Positions 26,075-34,955 are shown, counted from the first letter of the stretch. The stretch: 64,000 nt of DNA from Oscillibacter sp. (GCA_022791875.1 JAAVZX010000024.1:124001-188000), one strand, 5' to 3'. Notes: generated by a model not told the origin, from the sequence alone. Numbers and translations: made by a program.

Positions 26075-26851
26075 TTAAATCAGCTTCTGGCCGGCCAGCA
26101 TTTCCATGGCGCGGCTCACGGCCACAGCGGTTTCCTTCTCCTGGATCTTGACGCCGCTCTGGCGCTTCGGCGGCGCGGCCACGGCCACCTGCTTCACCTT
26201 CGCGGCCCCGGGGCCGTAGGCGGCGGCGTCCGCGCCGATCTCGGCGGCGCTCAGCTCGGTGATGGGCGCTTTCCGCGCGGCCATCTTGCTCTTGATGGAG
26301 GGATAGCGAGGCTCGTAGCCCGGCTTCACGGTGGTGACGACGCAGGGGCAGGGGACCTCGATGGTCCTGTAGCCCTCCTCCGTCTCCTGCTTGACGGACA
26401 CGCCGCCGTCAACAGGCTCCACGGCCAGCACGTTCGTCACCACGGGCACGCCCAGGGCCTCGGCCAGCTGGGTTCCGGTGACGCCGGTGGCCTTGTCGGT
26501 GGACTCCACGCCGCAGAAAATCACGTCGAAGCTCCCGGCCTTCTGAGACGCCTTCGCCAGCAGATGGGCCATGCCCAGGGAGTCGCAGGGGGCGCTCTCA
26601 TTCAGGCACACGGCGGTGTTGGCCCCGACGGCCAGGCAGCTCCGCAGGGAGGGGACCACCTCGGGTCCGCCCACGGCCAGCACAGTCACGTTTCCGCCGT
26701 GCTCCTCCTTGAAGCGCGCGGCCATTTCCAGCGCGTAGGTGTCGAAGGCGTTCACCACAGGGGTGATGCCGTCCAGCTTCGGCGCGCCGTTCTCCAGGGT
26801 TACGGTGACGGAATCGTCCGGCACCTGCTTGATGCAAACCAACAGTTCCAT
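26075..26851 (-). CDS. etfB: Electron transfer flavoprotein subunit beta
   Basis: 258 residues, MELLVCIKQVPDDSVTV start, AMP/FAD-binding GGPEVVPSLRSCLAVGA region, and the recognition-loop stretch TVKPGYEPRYPSIKSKMAARK. Start ATG 26851 with GGGAGGT upstream. Lies between acd and etfA, 13 bp before etfA. Confidence 0.95.
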   Translation of the reverse strand: MELLVCIKQVPDDSVTVTLENGAPKLDGITPVVNAFDTYALEMAARFKEEHGGNVTVLAVGGPEVVPSLRSCLAVGANTAVCLNESAPCDSLGMAHLLAKASQKAGSFDVIFCGVESTDKATGVTGTQLAEALGVPVVTNVLAVEPVDGGVSVKQETEEGYRTIEVPCPCVVTTVKPGYEPRYPSIKSKMAARKAPITELSAAEIGADAAAYGPGAAKVKQVAVAAPPKRQSGVKIQEKETAVAVSRAMEMLAGQKLI

Positions 26852-26875
26852 AAACAACTACCTCCCTGATTCCGC

Positions 26876-28015
26876 TCAGAATTTGCCGATGACGCTCTTG
26901 CCGATGACCATGCGCTGGATCTCGTTGGTGCCCTCGAAGATCTGGAAGATTTTCGCGTCGCGGAGGAGCTTTTCAACGGGATACTCGCGGCTGTAGCCGT
27001 AGCCGCCCAGGATCTGGATGGCCTCCAGGGCGTTCTGCACCGCCACGTCGCCCGCGTAGCACTTGGCAATGGCGGATTCCTTGCTGTAGGGCAGGCCCTT
27101 GTCCATCAGCGTCAGGGCGTGGGCCACCATCTGGCGGGCGGTCTCCGTGCGGATCTCCATGTCCGCCACCTTGAACTGGAGGGCCTGGTTTTTCAGAATG
27201 GGCTTGCCAAAGGTGATCCGCTGCTTGCCGTAGGCCACGGCCTCGTCGATGCAGCGCTGGGCAATGCCCACCGCGCCGCAGCCGACCCAGGTGCGGGACA
27301 TGTCCAGGGTCTTCATGGCGATCTTGTAGCCCTCGCCCTCGGTGCCCATCAGGGCGGAGGCGGGAATGCGGCAGTCCTCGAAGACCACGTCGCAGGTGTT
27401 GGAGGTCCGGATGCCCATCTTGTTCTCGTGGTTGCCGGTGGAGAGGCCGGGGGTGCCCGCGTCCACCAGGAAGGCGGACATGCCCTTCACGCCCTGGCTC
27501 TTGTCCGTCATGGCGGTCACCACGTAGAAGGAGGCCACGCCGCCGTTGGTGATGAAGCACTTGCGGCCGTTCAGGACGTACTCGTCGCCCTCCCGGACGG
27601 CGGTGGTCTTGCTGTTGCTGGCGTCGGAACCGGCCATAGGCTCCGTCAGGCAGAACGCGCCGTGCTTGCCCTCAATGAGCAGATCGCAGCAGTGCTGCTT
27701 GTGCTCCTCGCTGCCGCCGATTAGGACGGCTTTCAGGGCCAGGTTGCTGGCGGTGATGGTGCTGGCAAAGCCCGCGTCGGCCTTGGCCATTTCCTCCATC
27801 AGAGCCGCTACGGTGAGGCGCTCCAGGCCGGGGCCGCCGTACTCCTCGGGGACCTCCAGGGCGTTCAGGCCCATCTCAGCCGCCTGGGCGTAGATGTCCT
27901 CGGGCCACTCGCCGCTGACGTCGAATTCCTTGCACTGCTCCTTGACTTCCTTCTCGCAGAACTCTTTGACGGTTTGCAGGAGGTCCTGGTCTTCGGGGTT
28001 GATTAAGTATGCCAT
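26876..28015 (-). CDS. Acyl-CoA dehydrogenase
   Basis: 379 residues, normal length. FAD-binding FCLTEPMAGSDAS, substrate region CFITNGGVASFYVV, and C-terminal IFQIFEGTNEIQRMVIG with the catalytic-base Glu in FEGT. Resembles short-chain (butyryl-type) dehydrogenases. It passes electrons to EtfBA encoded next. Substrate length is not certain from sequence. Confidence 0.93.
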   Translation of the reverse strand: MAYLINPEDQDLLQTVKEFCEKEVKEQCKEFDVSGEWPEDIYAQAAEMGLNALEVPEEYGGPGLERLTVAALMEEMAKADAGFASTITASNLALKAVLIGGSEEHKQHCCDLLIEGKHGAFCLTEPMAGSDASNSKTTAVREGDEYVLNGRKCFITNGGVASFYVVTAMTDKSQGVKGMSAFLVDAGTPGLSTGNHENKMGIRTSNTCDVVFEDCRIPASALMGTEGEGYKIAMKTLDMSRTWVGCGAVGIAQRCIDEAVAYGKQRITFGKPILKNQALQFKVADMEIRTETARQMVAHALTLMDKGLPYSKESAIAKCYAGDVAVQNALEAIQILGGYGYSREYPVEKLLRDAKIFQIFEGTNEIQRMVIGKSVIGKF

Positions 28016-28040
28016 ATTATTTTACACCTTTCTTTTTTTA

Positions 28041-28150
28041 CCAAAGGCGCTGCCTTTGGTCCGCTGCGGCGGGGGTTGGGGCTCTGCCCCAAACCCCGCC
28101 AGAGGCTCTGCCTCTGGACTCCGCCAGGGGCGCGTCGCCCCTGGACCCTC
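28041..28150. repeat. Family C multi-hairpin element, copy C1
   Basis: Four hairpins in a row: CCAAAGGC/GCCTTTGG, GGGGTTGGGGC/GCCCCAAACCCC, CCAGAGGC/GCCTCTGG and CCAGGGGCG/CGCCCCTGG. Sits between glcD and acd inside one operon, 10 bp from the glcD stop. Confidence 0.85.
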
Positions 28151-28159
28151 CAACTTTTT

Positions 28160-29578
28160 TTACAGCTTGTAGCAGACTTTGCCGGGATTCAGAATCAGAT
28201 TCGGGTCGAAGACCTTCTTGATGCTCTCCATCAGGGCCATGTTCACCGCGCCCACGGACTCCGCCAGGAAGGGGACCTTTCCGTGGCCGATGCCGTGCTC
28301 GCCGGAGACCTGGCCACCCAGCTCCGTGGCCTTGGCGTACAGGGCTTCCATGAACTTCTCCGCCCGCTTGAGGAATTCCTCTTCCTCCAGGTCGTTGGAG
28401 CAGCAGTAGATGTGGAGGTTGCCGTCGCCCGCGTGGCCGAAACTCTTCACGGTGAGGCCCACGTCCTCTTCCAGGGATTTCACGTACACCAGGAAGGGGG
28501 CGATCTGGGTCACGGGGACCACCACGTCGCACTCGTCCAGGAGTTTGGTGTCGGCCATGATGGCCTCCAGGAAGCTGCTGCGCGCCGCCCAGGCGTCCCG
28601 CTTGAGGGCCGGGGTGTCGGCCACCAGAACGTCAATCGCGCCCGCCTCCAGGACGACCTCGGAGGCACGCTCGATCACGGCGTCCAGCTCGTCGGCGGAG
28701 TTGCCGTCGAAGGTGACGAGGAGGTACGCCTCGGCCTCTACGCCGTCCAGCTTCCGGGGGAAGACCTGCTTGCCCACGTAGGCCTCGGAGGAAATGACGA
28801 TCTCCTTGCCCATGAACTCCAGGGCCTGGGGGTTCAGGTGGTTCATGAAGAAAGCGGGGACGGTGCCGATGCAGGACTCCATGTCGGGGTAGGGGATGAT
28901 GAGGCTGATGGTCTCCTTGGGCTGGGGGATGAGCTTCAGGGTCAGCTCGGTGATGACGCCCAGGGTGCCCTCGGAGCCGATCATGAGGTGGAGGAGGCTG
29001 TAGCCGGAGCTGGTCTTGGAGACGGAGCTGCCCAGCTTGATGACCTCGCCGGTGGGGAGGACCACGGTCATGGCCTTCACGTAGTCGCGGGTGCAGCCGT
29101 ACTTGACGGCGCGCATGCCGCCGGCGTTGGTGGAGACGTTGCCGCCCAGGGTGGCGAACTTCTCGCCGGGATCGGGGGGATACAGAAGGCCGTGGGTAGC
29201 GGCGTCTTCGGCAAGGGTGTTCAGGAGGACGCCAGGCTGGACAGTGACGGTGAAGTTTTCCTCGTCGTAGGCGAGGATCTTGTTCATGCGGGTGGTGACC
29301 AGGAGGACGCCGCCGTGGATGGGGACCGCGCCGCCGACGAGACCGGTGCCCGCGCCGCGGGGAGTGACGGGGATGTGGTGCTCGTTGCAGAGCTTCATGA
29401 CGGCGGCAACCTCTTCGGTGGTGGCGGCTTCCACGACGGCCTCGGGGACGGCCTTGCCGTAGATGGGCATTTCGTCGTGGGCGTAGTCGGGGTTGATGTC
29501 GCCGCCGGTGAAGACGCGGTTGGGGGCGATGCCAGAGAGCTGCTGGATGAGCTCGGGGGTCAGGGTCTGGTAAGTCAT
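28160..29578 (-). CDS. FAD-linked GlcD/D-lactate-type dehydrogenase
   Basis: 472 residues. PCMH FAD-binding domain (PVTPRGAGTGLVGGAVPIHGG, PPDPGEKFATLGGNVSTNAGG) and C-terminal oxidase domain with SFGHAGDGNLHIY and GEHGIGHGK. Oxidises D-lactate, glycolate or another 2-hydroxy acid. With adjacent EtfBA it resembles LctBCD lactate dehydrogenase/Etf complexes that drive NAD reduction by confurcation, but the acd gene is interposed and EtfA lacks a ferredoxin domain. First gene of the operon, with two FadR-type operators. Confidence 0.92.
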   Translation of the reverse strand: MTYQTLTPELIQQLSGIAPNRVFTGGDINPDYAHDEMPIYGKAVPEAVVEAATTEEVAAVMKLCNEHHIPVTPRGAGTGLVGGAVPIHGGVLLVTTRMNKILAYDEENFTVTVQPGVLLNTLAEDAATHGLLYPPDPGEKFATLGGNVSTNAGGMRAVKYGCTRDYVKAMTVVLPTGEVIKLGSSVSKTSSGYSLLHLMIGSEGTLGVITELTLKLIPQPKETISLIIPYPDMESCIGTVPAFFMNHLNPQALEFMGKEIVISSEAYVGKQVFPRKLDGVEAEAYLLVTFDGNSADELDAVIERASEVVLEAGAIDVLVADTPALKRDAWAARSSFLEAIMADTKLLDECDVVVPVTQIAPFLVYVKSLEEDVGLTVKSFGHAGDGNLHIYCCSNDLEEEEFLKRAEKFMEALYAKATELGGQVSGEHGIGHGKVPFLAESVGAVNMALMESIKKVFDPNLILNPGKVCYKL

Positions 29579-29616
29579 AGTGCTGCAACCTCCTGTAAAA
29601 GTAAAATGTGGGCGGG

Positions 29617-29631
29617 ATTGGTCCTACCAAT
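29617..29631. promoter_or_regulatory. FadR/LldR-type operator O1
   Basis: Perfect palindrome ATTGGT-CCT-ACCAAT, matching the TNGTNNNACNA core of FCD-GntR regulators, just downstream of the glcD promoter. Confidence 0.8.
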
Positions 29632-29642
29632 TTGATACTCTA

Positions 29643-29671
29643 ATGATACGACAGGGAAAGGGATTTGTCCA
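29643..29671 (-). promoter_or_regulatory. Promoter of glcD-acd-etfBA-fadR
   Basis: Minus strand TGGACA (29666-29671), 17-bp spacer, TATCAT (29643-29648), lying between operators O1 and O2. Confidence 0.7.
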
Positions 29672-29677
29672 GTGCAA

Positions 29678-29692
29678 ATTTGTAGGACCAAT
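29678..29692. promoter_or_regulatory. FadR/LldR-type operator O2
   Basis: ATTTGT-AGG-ACCAAT, one mismatch from the perfect dyad, upstream of the -35. Centres of O1 and O2 are 61 bp apart, compatible with looping. From 29700 to 29938 no gene is visible. Confidence 0.7.
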
Positions 29693-29938
29693 TTTGCGGA
29701 AAAAGCGAAAAAGTAAGTAAAAATGGGTACGTTACCGATTACGTAAAATAAAAAGGGGAGTAAAAAGACTGGAAAACGATGGATCTACAAAGGCGACAAA
29801 GTTTGTGGCCGAAAACTGTGTAAATTGTTGACAATCTGTAAGGTGATCCCCAGAACGGGGGGATTGGTGTGTATGGAGCCACACAGCCCTGGTGGTTGCG
29901 GGGGACGGGCGGGTGCGGAGTTCCATGAAAAAAAATAA

Positions 29939-30088
29939 GTGGTCCTTGCTTCGTCAGAGGTAAGGACCACTTTGCAATTCCTACGTTACCGTGCGGAAAG
30001 CCATCGCGACCACCAGATTCGCGTTGAGTTAAAGCTCTTTTCGGTTCCTTTTCTCTCGAGAAAAGGAACCCGCCGGAGGCCCCCCGTA
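29939..30088. repeat. Family B element, half copy B3
   Basis: 32-nt hairpin (29939-29970, GTGGTCCTT arms), type I right subterminal motif, stem GGTTCC../..GGAACC and CCGCCGGAGGCCCCCCGT. Ends next to the stop codon of the following SDR (30091). The left end is missing. Confidence 0.85.
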
Positions 30089-30090
30089 AC

Positions 30091-30870
30091 TTACAGGTCC
30101 TTCGCCTCGGGCAGACCCGCCTTGCTCCAGCCGCCGTCGGTGAAGATGGTCTGGCCGGTGATGCCGCTGGCCTCGTCGGAGGCGAGGAAGGCGACGGTGC
30201 TGCCGATTTCTTCGGGGAGGAGGAGGCGCTTCATGGGGATCACCTTCATGATGTTTTCGATGTCGATGATGCCCTCGTCGATGCCCTTCTGGATCATTTC
30301 GGTCATGACGTAGCCGGGGGCGACGGCGTTGATTCTGATGTTGAAGCGGGCCCACTCGACGCCGAGGGTGGCGACGAGGCCGTTGACGGCGGTCTTGGAG
30401 ATATTATAGGCGGAGCGCTGACTGGTGTAGCACTGGGAGTTGCCGGAGGAGATGCAGACGATGCTGCCGCCGCCCTGCTTCTTCATGTAGCGGGCCGCGG
30501 TGCGGGAGGCCAGGTAGTAGGCGCGCATGTTGACGTTGATCACCTTGTCGAAGTCCTCCAGCTTGAACTCCGTGGCCCACTGGCGGATCTGGATGCCGGC
30601 GTTGTTGACCAGGATGTCAATGCGGCCGTACTTGGCGGCTACGTCGTCCACCATCTTCTCCACGGCGGCGGCGGCGCTGAGGTCCACCATCATGGCCTCG
30701 ATGGGGCCAAGAGGGCTGAGCTCGGCGACGGCGCGGTCGGCGTCTTCCTTGTTCTTGCCGCCGACGATGATGACCGTCGCGCCCTCTTCCAGGAAGCGCT
30801 TGGCAATGCCCTTGCCGATGCCGCGGGTGCCGCCGGTGACGAGTGTGATCTTTCCCTGAATGCCTTTCAT
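30091..30870 (-). CDS. Short-chain dehydrogenase/reductase (SDR 3)
   Basis: 259 residues: TGGTRGIGKG at about 12-21, NNAGIQ at about 90, CISSGNSQ with the catalytic Ser, YNISK catalytic pair, and GQTIFTDGG near the end. 3-oxoacyl-ACP reductase/sugar-dehydrogenase type. Start ATG 30870 with AAAAGGAG. Follows the iron alcohol dehydrogenase on the same strand by about 100 bp. Confidence 0.88.
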   Translation of the reverse strand: MKGIQGKITLVTGGTRGIGKGIAKRFLEEGATVIIVGGKNKEDADRAVAELSPLGPIEAMMVDLSAAAAVEKMVDDVAAKYGRIDILVNNAGIQIRQWATEFKLEDFDKVINVNMRAYYLASRTAARYMKKQGGGSIVCISSGNSQCYTSQRSAYNISKTAVNGLVATLGVEWARFNIRINAVAPGYVMTEMIQKGIDEGIIDIENIMKVIPMKRLLLPEEIGSTVAFLASDEASGITGQTIFTDGGWSKAGLPEAKDL

Positions 30871-30969
30871 GTTAACCTGCTCCTTTTCTTTTATGTGAAT
30901 TCGTGGATGTGGGACCGCTTGCGCGGTCCCACGGGGGACGGGGGCGGACCCGTCCGGTTGACTGTTGAT

Positions 30970-32085
30970 TCAGTTGGCGGCCAGCCACGCCTTGGCGGCC
31001 TTGTCGGTGTCCAGAATGGCCTGGGCGAACTGCTCGCGGGTGATGGGGGTGGGCACGTAGTTCCAGTTGCCCATGGTGACGCACTTGTCCAGCAGGGTGG
31101 GCATGTCGGCCTCGGTGAGCTCGATGGCGTCCATGGTCATGGGGAGGCCCAGGGCCTTGTAGAAGGGGAAGAGCTTGTCGCGCTGCTCGATCTGGCCGTC
31201 CAGGGTGAGCAGGACCAGGATGCCCAGGGAGACGACTTCGCCGTGGAGGTGCTTGTGAGCGCCGGGGCAGACGGTGCAGCCGTAGTAGAAGCAGTGAGCG
31301 AGGGAGTCATTGTAGAAGTAGGCGTCGCGGGTGGTTTCGACGGTGAGGTTGGAAACCATGCCGGCGGTGATCACGATGCCCAGGACCACCTGCTGGAGCT
31401 CGTAGCCGTCCTCGTGATTGCGGATCTGCTCCATGGCCTTTTCGCCGAAGGCGAGGAAGGCGGAGGTGCAGCAGCGGGCGATGTTGACGCCCATAAGAGG
31501 TGCGTGCTCAATCTTGAAGCTGGCCAGGTCGTTCCGCGCGGCCATCTCGGACTCGAATTCCTTGGCGAGGGAGTCGCCGATGCCGGCCCACATGTACTCG
31601 GCGGGGGAGTTGGCGATGATCTCGGTGTCCATGAAGGTGTGGATGGCGCAGCGCTTGGGGTAGTAAAGGTCCTTCATAGCGCCGTCGGGGTAGTACATGA
31701 CGCAGAGGGTGGTGCAGGCGGCGCAGTTGGAGGCCAGGGTGGGGAAGGCGAAGATGGGCTTGTCGAGGTGGCCCGCGGCGCACTTGGCGGTGTCCATGGC
31801 GCGTCCGCCGCCGATGCCGAAGATCATGTCGGCGTTCTTGACCTCGTCCATGGCTTCCAGCATAGCGGCGTTCTCATAGGAGGCTTCGCCGCCGAACCAG
31901 ATGGGCTCGGTGAGCTCCAGGTCGGTGCCCGCGAGAGCGGCCTTGATCTTGGGCAGGGCTTTCTCTACGGAGATGTGTCCGCCGATGACGGCGACTTTTT
32001 TGCCGTAGGGGCGGGCAATGTTGTAGATGTCCTTGTAGCAGTCGGGGCCGATGCTCCATGCGGGCAGGTAGAGTGTGGTGGTCAT
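30970..32085 (-). CDS. Iron-containing alcohol dehydrogenase (GldA-like)
   Basis: 371 residues. NAD-binding GIGGGRAMDTAK, metal ligands in AGIGDSLAKEFE (Asp), NDSLAHCF and GAHKHLHGEVVSLG (His). Resembles glycerol dehydrogenase; acts on a primary or secondary hydroxyl of a small polyol. Start ATG 32085 is set by AAGGAGG; the frame continues upstream only by chance. Grouped with SDR 3 and the second cupin. Confidence 0.88.
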   Translation of the reverse strand: MTTTLYLPAWSIGPDCYKDIYNIARPYGKKVAVIGGHISVEKALPKIKAALAGTDLELTEPIWFGGEASYENAAMLEAMDEVKNADMIFGIGGGRAMDTAKCAAGHLDKPIFAFPTLASNCAACTTLCVMYYPDGAMKDLYYPKRCAIHTFMDTEIIANSPAEYMWAGIGDSLAKEFESEMAARNDLASFKIEHAPLMGVNIARCCTSAFLAFGEKAMEQIRNHEDGYELQQVVLGIVITAGMVSNLTVETTRDAYFYNDSLAHCFYYGCTVCPGAHKHLHGEVVSLGILVLLTLDGQIEQRDKLFPFYKALGLPMTMDAIELTEADMPTLLDKCVTMGNWNYVPTPITREQFAQAILDTDKAAKAWLAAN

Positions 32086-32252
32086 GGGTGGTGTCCTCCT
32101 TATAAATATGTAAAAAGTGGTATGGAACAGCGTTGGATCAACAAAAGGGGCAGAACTCAAAACTATGATAGCAGGATAGAAAATTGGTTGTCAATACACG
32201 AAACGCCATGTAAATGGAAAAATAATTGTGCAAAGCGCCCAAAGAAGCAGGA

Positions 32253-32597
32253 TTACTCGCAGATGATCAAAGCGATCATTTCCACGGGTTCGGTCCCACG
32301 GTTTTCCAGCCCATGTCCCTGCCCGAAGCCGGTGGCCCCGATATCGCCGGGGTGGAGGATAACTTCGGTGCCGTTGTCGTTGAAGACGGCCTCGCCGCGG
32401 ATGATGTAGTAGAATTCGGTTTCGTGCTCGTGGGTATGATACCCGATGGAGCAGCCGGGATTAACGGTGGTGTGGGTGAACAGCCGCCCATGATGGTAAA
32501 GCCCGGCGGCGTCCGTGAGGTCCTTGACATGAATAAGCCCCTCCCCGTGCCAAACGGAGACATCTTTTTCAGGAAGGTCATGAGAAAACGTAACCAT
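32253..32597 (-). CDS. Small cupin-domain protein (copy 2)
   Basis: 114 residues, single cupin: GCSIGYHTHEHETEFYYIIRG (His-His-Glu site) and GDIGATGFGQGHGLEN. Strongly similar along its length to the cupin at 13535-13882, indicating a duplicated module. Start ATG 32597 with GAGGGG. Confidence 0.86.
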   Translation of the reverse strand: MVTFSHDLPEKDVSVWHGEGLIHVKDLTDAAGLYHHGRLFTHTTVNPGCSIGYHTHEHETEFYYIIRGEAVFNDNGTEVILHPGDIGATGFGQGHGLENRGTEPVEMIALIICE

Positions 32598-32770
32598 AGC
32601 AAAATCCCCTCTCCGACAGGCCCGATTTATAGGAACCCGCCAATGATAGAAGCGGCCCAAAGCCGAATCCTGTATAAAATTATCATAACACCCACCCGGA
32701 ACAAAGTCCAGCACAGAAACGCAAGAGGACAATTTTTGAAAGGTAGGAGGCGATTGTTGACAACTGACAA

Positions 32771-33124
32771 TGCCTGCATACGGGGGACGGGGGGCCTCCG
32801 GCGGGTTACTTTTTCTCGAGAGAAAAAGTAACCAAAAAGAGCTTTAACTCGACGCGAATCTGGTGGGCGCGGTGGCTTGCTGCGCCGAAACGTGGCAATG
32901 TGCATGTGTTCCTTACCTTGATCAAGGTAAGGAACACGGGATTTTTTATGATCTTATAAAAAAACTGTGGGGCATACCGATCCGGTATGCCCCACACGCA
33001 CTTCTAACGTTACCGTGTGACAGGCTTATTCAACCACCAGAGTATAGAGCGGTATGAAAGCTCTTTTCGCTTCCTTTTCTCTCGAGAAAAGGAAGCCGCC
33101 GGAGGCCCCCCGTAGGCAGGCACC
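32771..33124. repeat. Family B element, complete copy B4
   Basis: Left stem GGTTACTTTTTC../..GTAACC, right stem GCTTCC../..GGAAGC. Left end type I, right end type II (AGAGCGGTATGAAAG). Internal perfect 32-bp palindrome at 32906-32937 (GTGTTCCTTACC arms, GATC centre) and a 29-nt hairpin at 32967-32995 (GTGGGGCATACC arms). Ends GCAGGCACC near the SLH gene stop. Confidence 0.92.
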
Positions 33125-33128
33125 ATCC

Positions 33129-34637
33129 TCACGGCAGCGCCTCCACCAGCTCCGGCAAGGCGTCGTCTAACTCAGCCGCGCAGAGCTGATCCACCCCGAA
33201 CAGCCGCGCCAGCTGGTTCCGTTCCTGAATGGACTGCCCATTCAAATACCAAACTGCTGTCGTCTCATCCGCTGTCTCCAAATAGGCGCAGGCATAGCGG
33301 TCGGAATAGTAGACCTTCGCCCACTGCTCCGCCATCAGCTCCGCAATTTCTCCGCCGGTGACGATTTCGCCTTCTGATTCCTCGCCCCAGGCTGTGCCGT
33401 GGGTTGTGACCATCAGGGACAGCTTGCCCGCGTCTACCAGGCCGCGCATCCGGTTCAGGGCGAAATAGATTTCCTCCAGGGGTTCTGGGGGAGCGGTCAC
33501 GATGCCGTTGGCGTGCTCTACGGGTGAGTCGATTTTCAGGACTAGGCGGTCCACATACTCGCCCAGGCTGGCGTAGTCGTAGCCGGGGAGACGGCCGTGC
33601 CAGGAGGGGGTTTCCGCGGCCATGTAGAGCAGCTTCTTGCCCAGGCCCTCCCGCAGAGCCGCCGCCACGGCGGTCAGCTCGTTCCGCTGGGGGGTGGTGG
33701 TCAGGCCGGAAATGTCCAGGAAGAGGCCGTCGTAGCCCCCCTCCTTCACGGCCTCCAGGAGGACCGCCGCCATTTCCTCTGCGTTCTCGCGGAGCTGGTA
33801 GGGGCCTCCGGATACGTGCAGGAGCTGGGGCACCTTCGCCTCCTTGGCGGCTTCCCTGGCCCGCTGGACTTCCTCGTCCTCCATGTTCAGGGAGAGCTGA
33901 GGGGAGCCGTTGTAGGCCAGGCGCAGGGCGGAAATGGCTACGGCCTCATAGCCCTTCAGGTCCGGCAGGTTGTCCGCGGAAGAGAGGATGCCCGCACGTC
34001 CGGAGGCGGGTTCGCCGTAGAGCTTGTCGTGGAGGCGCATGAGAATGACGGCCATTTGCTCCCGGAGCACGGGGGCCTCCGGCGCGAAGGTGCTGACGGT
34101 AGCGCCGTCCATGAGGCCCAGGCCGTAGGCGATGGCGATGTAGCCGGTGTTGGCCTTCACGTCCTGGAAGGGGAGGGACAGGTCCTGGGCCAGGCCGGCG
34201 AAGGTGCCGTAGCCCAGGGCGCGGACCAGCATTGCGGCCAGGTCCTGGCGGGCGGCAGGCTTGTCCGGGTGGAACTCGCCGCCCTGGATGGTGATGGCCC
34301 CTTGGAGGAACGCGGCCTCGACGGCCCCGGCATACCAGAGGTTTTCCGGCACGTCCTGGTAGACCTGACGGGGCGGCAGGGTGGGCTTCCAGCCGAAGAA
34401 GCGGCAGAGGACCACCACGGCTTCTGCGCGGGTCATCTCCTTGCCGGTGCCGAAGGTGCCGCCGTCTTCGAGGAAGAAGTAGCCCTCCTCCACGGCCCGC
34501 TGGATGTCGCCCGCAGCCCAGAAGTCCTCGGGCACGTCGGCGATGCCGCCTGCGGCGGCAGCCGGGACCTGCCACAGAGCCGCCAGCAGAGCGCACAGCG
34601 TCAGGCATGATAAAATTTTCCGTATCCGTTGGTTCAT
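33129..34637 (-). CDS. S-layer homology protein with glycosidase-like barrel
   Basis: Secreted wall-anchored protein of about 502 residues: signal peptide ending AAAAA, three SLH repeats (IADVPEDFWAAGDI, VYQDVPENLWYAGAV, FQDVKANTGYIAIAYGLGLMDG), then a C-terminal domain of about 280 residues resembling GH18-type spore/peptidoglycan hydrolases (GGYDGLFLDISGL, WYLNGQSIQERNQLARLFGV). The expected catalytic DxxDxDxE is not intact at DGLFLDISG, so it may bind rather than cleave glycan. ATG 34637 has a usable Shine-Dalgarno; ATG 34646 is too close to it. Confidence 0.8.
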   Translation of the reverse strand: MNQRIRKILSCLTLCALLAALWQVPAAAAGGIADVPEDFWAAGDIQRAVEEGYFFLEDGGTFGTGKEMTRAEAVVVLCRFFGWKPTLPPRQVYQDVPENLWYAGAVEAAFLQGAITIQGGEFHPDKPAARQDLAAMLVRALGYGTFAGLAQDLSLPFQDVKANTGYIAIAYGLGLMDGATVSTFAPEAPVLREQMAVILMRLHDKLYGEPASGRAGILSSADNLPDLKGYEAVAISALRLAYNGSPQLSLNMEDEEVQRAREAAKEAKVPQLLHVSGGPYQLRENAEEMAAVLLEAVKEGGYDGLFLDISGLTTTPQRNELTAVAAALREGLGKKLLYMAAETPSWHGRLPGYDYASLGEYVDRLVLKIDSPVEHANGIVTAPPEPLEEIYFALNRMRGLVDAGKLSLMVTTHGTAWGEESEGEIVTGGEIAELMAEQWAKVYYSDRYACAYLETADETTAVWYLNGQSIQERNQLARLFGVDQLCAAELDDALPELVEALP

Positions 34638-34955
34638 GTTTTTCATCGCTCCTTCAATTTAGTGCTGATTATTTCCTATTTTAGCAGATTTTTCCCCGTT
34701 CGTCAAACGAGACTGGTCGAATTCCGGTGATTTCCAGGGCCCCTTTTCTTTTTCGTGCTGGCGGTCCTGGCCATTGGCGATTTCAATAACAGCCGCTTGA
34801 AACGGAAAAAGGGCCGTGATATAATCGGCTCGATAAATCGAAACTTATCTCCCGGATAATGGCGAGTATGCCTTGTGGTTACTGTATTGAAAAGAAAGTC
34901 CCAAAATAATAATTGGATTATTAGAAAACGATAACAAATTTACAGGAGAGGAAAG
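34638..34955. other. Divergent gap, nothing recognised
   Basis: About 320 bp between the SLH gene and a SUKH gene. The base composition becomes AT-rich from about 34880, matching the low-GC gene downstream. No hairpin terminator or clear promoter was seen apart from AT-rich boxes. Confidence 0.5.

Noticed and set aside
28041..28150. CRISPR-like array suggested by regular repeats (also families A and B)
   Set aside because: Units are hairpins of differing sequence without constant direct repeats and unique spacers, and there are no cas genes.
33129..34637. Active chitinase/peptidoglycan hydrolase annotation for the SLH protein
   Set aside because: The catalytic DxxDxDxE signature was not seen, so only a glycosidase-like fold is claimed.
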